Positions 3,976-6,681 of a stretch of DNA of 6,681 bases are shown one piece after another (position 1 is the stretch's first letter; every line of letters begins with the position of its first letter). The notes beneath the pieces are model-generated. The model worked only from the letters and a program-made list of their open reading frames with translations. It had not been told where the DNA came from and ran no database searches. The translations under genes were made by a program, and so were the position numbers. The stretch covers positions 1 to 6,681 of the forward strand of contig JASIKQ010000651.1 in assembly GCA_030049565.1 (NCBI GenBank), in the 5' to 3' direction. The stretch is from Candidatus Sulfotelmatobacter sp. Its GTDB lineage: Bacteria > Acidobacteriota > Terriglobia > Terriglobales > Acidobacteriaceae.

Positions 3976-6666
3976 CTAATTCGCGGGGAACGCCTCGGTC
4001 AGCGACATGGTTTTCAGTGCCGCCTTAATTTGATCGAGCGAGGCCGAAGTCTTCAGCCGAACCGTGACAGGCTCTCCTGGCAAGAGATCAACGTAATTAT
4101 CCTCAATCTGCACATCGAGATCCCCGAAAGAGATGTACACGCTGCGCGCCAGCTTCGATGACTGCAAGGTAAGAATGTAATCGTCGCGGTTCTTAGCGGG
4201 ACTTGTTTCGAGCTTTCTTGCTTCGAGCTTTTTTGCTTCGATCGTGGTTTCGATTTTCGGCGCAACCGGGAGCGCAAGATTTCGCGTGATGTTAAAGAAC
4301 ACGAGATTCTGCGACACTTGCGCGCCTCCGACGCTCAAATCGAAAAGCAGAAAACTCTGACGAAGATCGGCCCTGGCTGCCAGGGCACTCTTATCAACGG
4401 TGAAGTAGATGGTGCTCGACTGCGCGGGAATTTGCACGTGCTTTATTTGCTCCAGCAAGATGTTGCCGGAAAAGTCGAGCAGCCGCATGTGGATGGTTCC
4501 GGCCAGCGACTGAAGCTGGTCCGAAACCACATATACGTCCACTTTGTCCTCGTGCAAGAAAGGCGAGATGAGCACATCGCCGTAGAAGCGGCGCGCGTAA
4601 TATTGCAAGGCCTTCCACCGCCCGTAGTAATCGATGCTCGACCAGGAGGCGACCGGCCAACAGTCATTCAATTGCCAGTAAAGCGCGCCCATCGTGCGCG
4701 GCCGCTGGCGGCGTAAATGTTCGGCGCCAATCTTGATGATCTCCGCCTGCTGCACCTGGCTCAAATAAACGAAAGCAGGGAAGTCTTTGGGCTCGTGATA
4801 CTCGCGCAGCATATAAGTAAGAATGCGATCGTTCCCGCCCTTGTTTTTCTGGTGCGCCAGCATCACGCGCGAATGAATGTCGAAATCCTCCGGTTTGGCG
4901 AAGGTGCGGATCGTCCGCATCTCAGGAAACGATTGAAAGCCGAACTCTGACATAAAGCGGGGAAACTGCCGCGTGTAGTCGCTCGGGGGCGCTTGCCCGT
5001 GCCAGACGTCCCAATAATGCATGTCGCCGTTGTGCTGGTTGTCGGGAAGCGCTTCGAAATCCGCGCTGGGCGAGCTCGGCCAGTAGGGCGCCGGATCCGC
5101 ATATTGCGTGACCGCACTTTTGATGATGTCGGCAAACAGAATGAGGTAATCCTGCCAGACGCGGTCGCGCGCGTCGGGCGAGATCGCTTCCTTGAACCGT
5201 TGGATTTCATCCCAGTCGTGCCACCCCTCTTCGATCTCATTATTTCCGCACCAGAGCACAATGCTGGGATGGTCGCGCAGGCGTTCGATCTCATCGACGG
5301 CCTCTTGCCGCACATTTTCCTGAAAGGCGACATCACCCGGAACAAGGTCCCCGCCGAACGCGAACTCCTGCCATACCATAATTCCGAGCTCATCACAGAT
5401 GTCGTAAAAATCGTCGGCCTCATAATACCCGCCGCCCCACTCCCGAACCATATTCATGTGCGCATCACGCGCCGATTGCAGAATCTTGCGATGAATTTCA
5501 GGCGTCAAGCGGTTGGGAAAGCTGTCGAAGGGAATGACGTCGGCGCCTTTAGCGAAAACCGATATGCCGTTCACCACAAATTCAAAACTCTTACCCCACT
5601 GATCGGCCACACGGCGCAGTGCGATCGATCGCAGTCCGGTCTTCACCTCGGCATGTGCTGCTACATCTCGCCCAATGCGGATGGACGCCAAAAATCGGTA
5701 GCGGTTCTGCGGGCCATATCCTGCTGGATACCACAATTGTGGGGCGGCAATCCGCAAGGAAAAAGAAACATGATTCATGCCGGAGTCGAGTTGCAGGTTC
5801 TGGTTTCCATCAGACTTCTGCGCTCCCGGCATCTCATCATGAGTCAGAGCAAGCGCAGCTAGCGTAGGCTTGTCGACTTCAATATCCAGTTCTGCAGCCA
5901 GCTTCGCCACATCCGTAGAGATATGCTCCTGATGAATGTGAAGATTTTCGATACGCAATTCGTCCCACCTCTCAATGCGCACCGGCTTCCAAATACCCTC
6001 CGTCAAGAAGCGTGGGCCCCAATCCCATCCGTATTGATAGGGAGCTTTGCGCGTATAGGGAGCAGTTGCGATGCCTTGTTCGTTTACTGCATCCAGACTA
6101 GAGACCGAGGGCAGCACGAAAGGTAGCGACTTCACATAGGGCAACATTTTCTCTACTGGTGAGTGAAAAACCACGCGTAGAGTATTCGGGCCCGGCTTCA
6201 TCAGCGCCTTGCCAGGAACCCGCCAGCGGCGAAACATATTGTCTGTGTGCAGAATAAGCTGATCGTTCAGGTAGACGTCGGCGAATGTATCCAGTCCGTC
6301 AAAAACCAGATCGATATGCTTGTGCGCGAGCGCGGCCGCATCCATTTGAAACATGGTTTGATATTCCCAGTCGGCCAGGCCGATCCACTGCAAATGAAAT
6401 TCGTTGTCCTGATCGAAGGGATCGGGAATCAGAGCGTTGCGCAACAAGTCGGTTTGTATCACACCCGGAACCTGCGCCGGATGCCATTGTTTTACATCGT
6501 CTCGGTCCGTGTTCGCGACCGCGCGGAATTGCCAGCCGGAATCCAGAGTTAGCGAGGATGGCTCCGCCGCTTGAAGCGGCGCAGCCACGCAGCAAGACAG
6601 TAGCAAAGCAAGGTAGTAAATGGGAGCATTCCGCAGACTGAACGATGGAAAGCGAATCATTTTCAT
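3976..6666 (-). CDS. Exported beta-mannosidase, glycoside hydrolase family 2
   Basis: An 896-residue enzyme that hydrolyses terminal non-reducing beta-D-mannose residues from manno-oligosaccharides or glycans, normally with retention of configuration. It has the usual family length and all domains: an N-terminal beta-sandwich (about 38-230) holding the mannosidase-typical YQYGWDWGPRF at 210-220, an Ig-like domain (about 231-350; WYPAGYGPQ), the TIM barrel (about 360-690) and C-terminal Ig-like domains (about 700-795 and 825-896). The acid/base is Glu477 in WCGNNE and the nucleophile is Glu574 in MSEFGFQSFP. REWGGGYYE (408-416) and ALYWQLNDCW (661-670) also fit GH2 mannosidases. The N-terminus is a signal peptide (core IYYLALLLSCCVAAP). 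Signal peptidase I could cut near Ala33, and LLSC (22-25) is a passable lipobox. The start at 6666 is supported by AGGAG (ctcct at 6676-6680 on the plus strand), 9 nt upstream; a second ATG two codons later fits less well. No frameshift is seen. Confidence 0.96.
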   Translation of the reverse strand: MKMIRFPSFSLRNAPIYYLALLLSCCVAAPLQAAEPSSLTLDSGWQFRAVANTDRDDVKQWHPAQVPGVIQTDLLRNALIPDPFDQDNEFHLQWIGLADWEYQTMFQMDAAALAHKHIDLVFDGLDTFADVYLNDQLILHTDNMFRRWRVPGKALMKPGPNTLRVVFHSPVEKMLPYVKSLPFVLPSVSSLDAVNEQGIATAPYTRKAPYQYGWDWGPRFLTEGIWKPVRIERWDELRIENLHIHQEHISTDVAKLAAELDIEVDKPTLAALALTHDEMPGAQKSDGNQNLQLDSGMNHVSFSLRIAAPQLWYPAGYGPQNRYRFLASIRIGRDVAAHAEVKTGLRSIALRRVADQWGKSFEFVVNGISVFAKGADVIPFDSFPNRLTPEIHRKILQSARDAHMNMVREWGGGYYEADDFYDICDELGIMVWQEFAFGGDLVPGDVAFQENVRQEAVDEIERLRDHPSIVLWCGNNEIEEGWHDWDEIQRFKEAISPDARDRVWQDYLILFADIIKSAVTQYADPAPYWPSSPSADFEALPDNQHNGDMHYWDVWHGQAPPSDYTRQFPRFMSEFGFQSFPEMRTIRTFAKPEDFDIHSRVMLAHQKNKGGNDRILTYMLREYHEPKDFPAFVYLSQVQQAEIIKIGAEHLRRQRPRTMGALYWQLNDCWPVASWSSIDYYGRWKALQYYARRFYGDVLISPFLHEDKVDVYVVSDQLQSLAGTIHMRLLDFSGNILLEQIKHVQIPAQSSTIYFTVDKSALAARADLRQSFLLFDLSVGGAQVSQNLVFFNITRNLALPVAPKIETTIEAKKLEARKLETSPAKNRDDYILTLQSSKLARSVYISFGDLDVQIEDNYVDLLPGEPVTVRLKTSASLDQIKAALKTMSLTEAFPAN
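4206..4244 (-). repeat. 15-bp in-frame tandem repeat encoding a Lys-Leu-Glu-Ala linker in the beta-mannosidase
   Basis: Two near-identical 15-base units (4206-4220 and 4221-4235) and a partial third (from 4236) lie inside the beta-mannosidase gene. On the minus strand they encode EAKKLEARKLE (residues 810-820), a charged linker between the Ig-like domain and the last C-terminal domain. A multiple of three keeps the frame, so copy number could change without breaking the enzyme. The linker is far from the active site in sequence. Confidence 0.7.
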
Positions 6667-6675
6667 GTTCGCAAT

Positions 6676-6680
6676 CTCCT
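6676..6680 (-). promoter_or_regulatory. Ribosome binding site of the beta-mannosidase gene
   Basis: AGGAG on the minus strand sits 9 nt before the ATG at 6666 and settles the start in favour of the first of two closely spaced Met codons. The promoter lies beyond the right edge of the window. Confidence 0.75.
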
Positions 6681-6681
6681 G

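Noticed and set aside
4993..5862. A 289-codon open frame on the plus strand opposite the beta-mannosidase
   Set aside because: It is antisense to the GH2 catalytic barrel, including the Glu477 motif, and its translation shows no domain. Long antisense frames are common opposite GC-rich genes.
1..6681. CRISPR array, tRNA, rRNA, insertion sequence, phage or toxin-antitoxin genes
   Set aside because: No regularly spaced repeats, cloverleaf, transposase motif or recognisable toxin/antitoxin pair was seen on either strand.

Overview
The window looks like ordinary chromosomal DNA from a free-living, moderately GC-rich bacterium. The best guess is an Acidobacteriota soil bacterium. That rests on the gene mix: a NarL-type histidine kinase with a DUF4118 sensor, a split-barrel DUF2255/DDN-like protein, a small DUF6632-like membrane protein, a secreted protein with a C-x3-C motif and an exported GH2 beta-mannosidase. 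The assignment is an inference from gene content, with no marker gene to prove it. There is no rRNA, tRNA, CRISPR array, transposase, integrase or phage gene in view.

Layout. Bases 1-298 hold only two short, overlapping, unrecognised reading frames of low confidence, followed by a short leader. Bases 366-1901 (+) encode a complete membrane-bound sensor histidine kinase (DUF4118, coiled coil, PAS, HisKA_3, HATPase_c) with no response regulator beside it. Bases 2042-2407 and 2425-2775 (+) are two small genes 17 nt apart that probably form one transcript: a split-barrel nitroreductase/quinone-reductase-like protein and an unrecognised small soluble protein. Bases 2879-3445 (+) encode a secreted protein of unknown function, and 3583-3954 (+) a four-helix membrane protein. 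A 21-nt gap then separates these plus-strand genes from a convergent minus-strand gene at 3976-6666, a full-length exported beta-mannosidase whose ribosome binding site lies at the right edge of the window.

How the genes fit together. The five plus-strand genes all point the same way, but gaps of about 100-140 nt separate most of them. Only the 2042/2425 pair is clearly operon-like. The beta-mannosidase would remove terminal beta-mannosyl residues from manno-oligosaccharides or glycans outside the cytoplasm. Its sugar-uptake and mannanase partners, if any, would lie to the right beyond the window. Nothing links it functionally to the kinase or the small genes.

I found no convincing undescribed system. 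The points most worth a second look are the palindromes between 2775 and 2879, the orphan kinase, the paired small genes, the conserved-looking C-x3-C secreted protein, the uncertain export route of the beta-mannosidase and the tight convergent junction without an obvious terminator.
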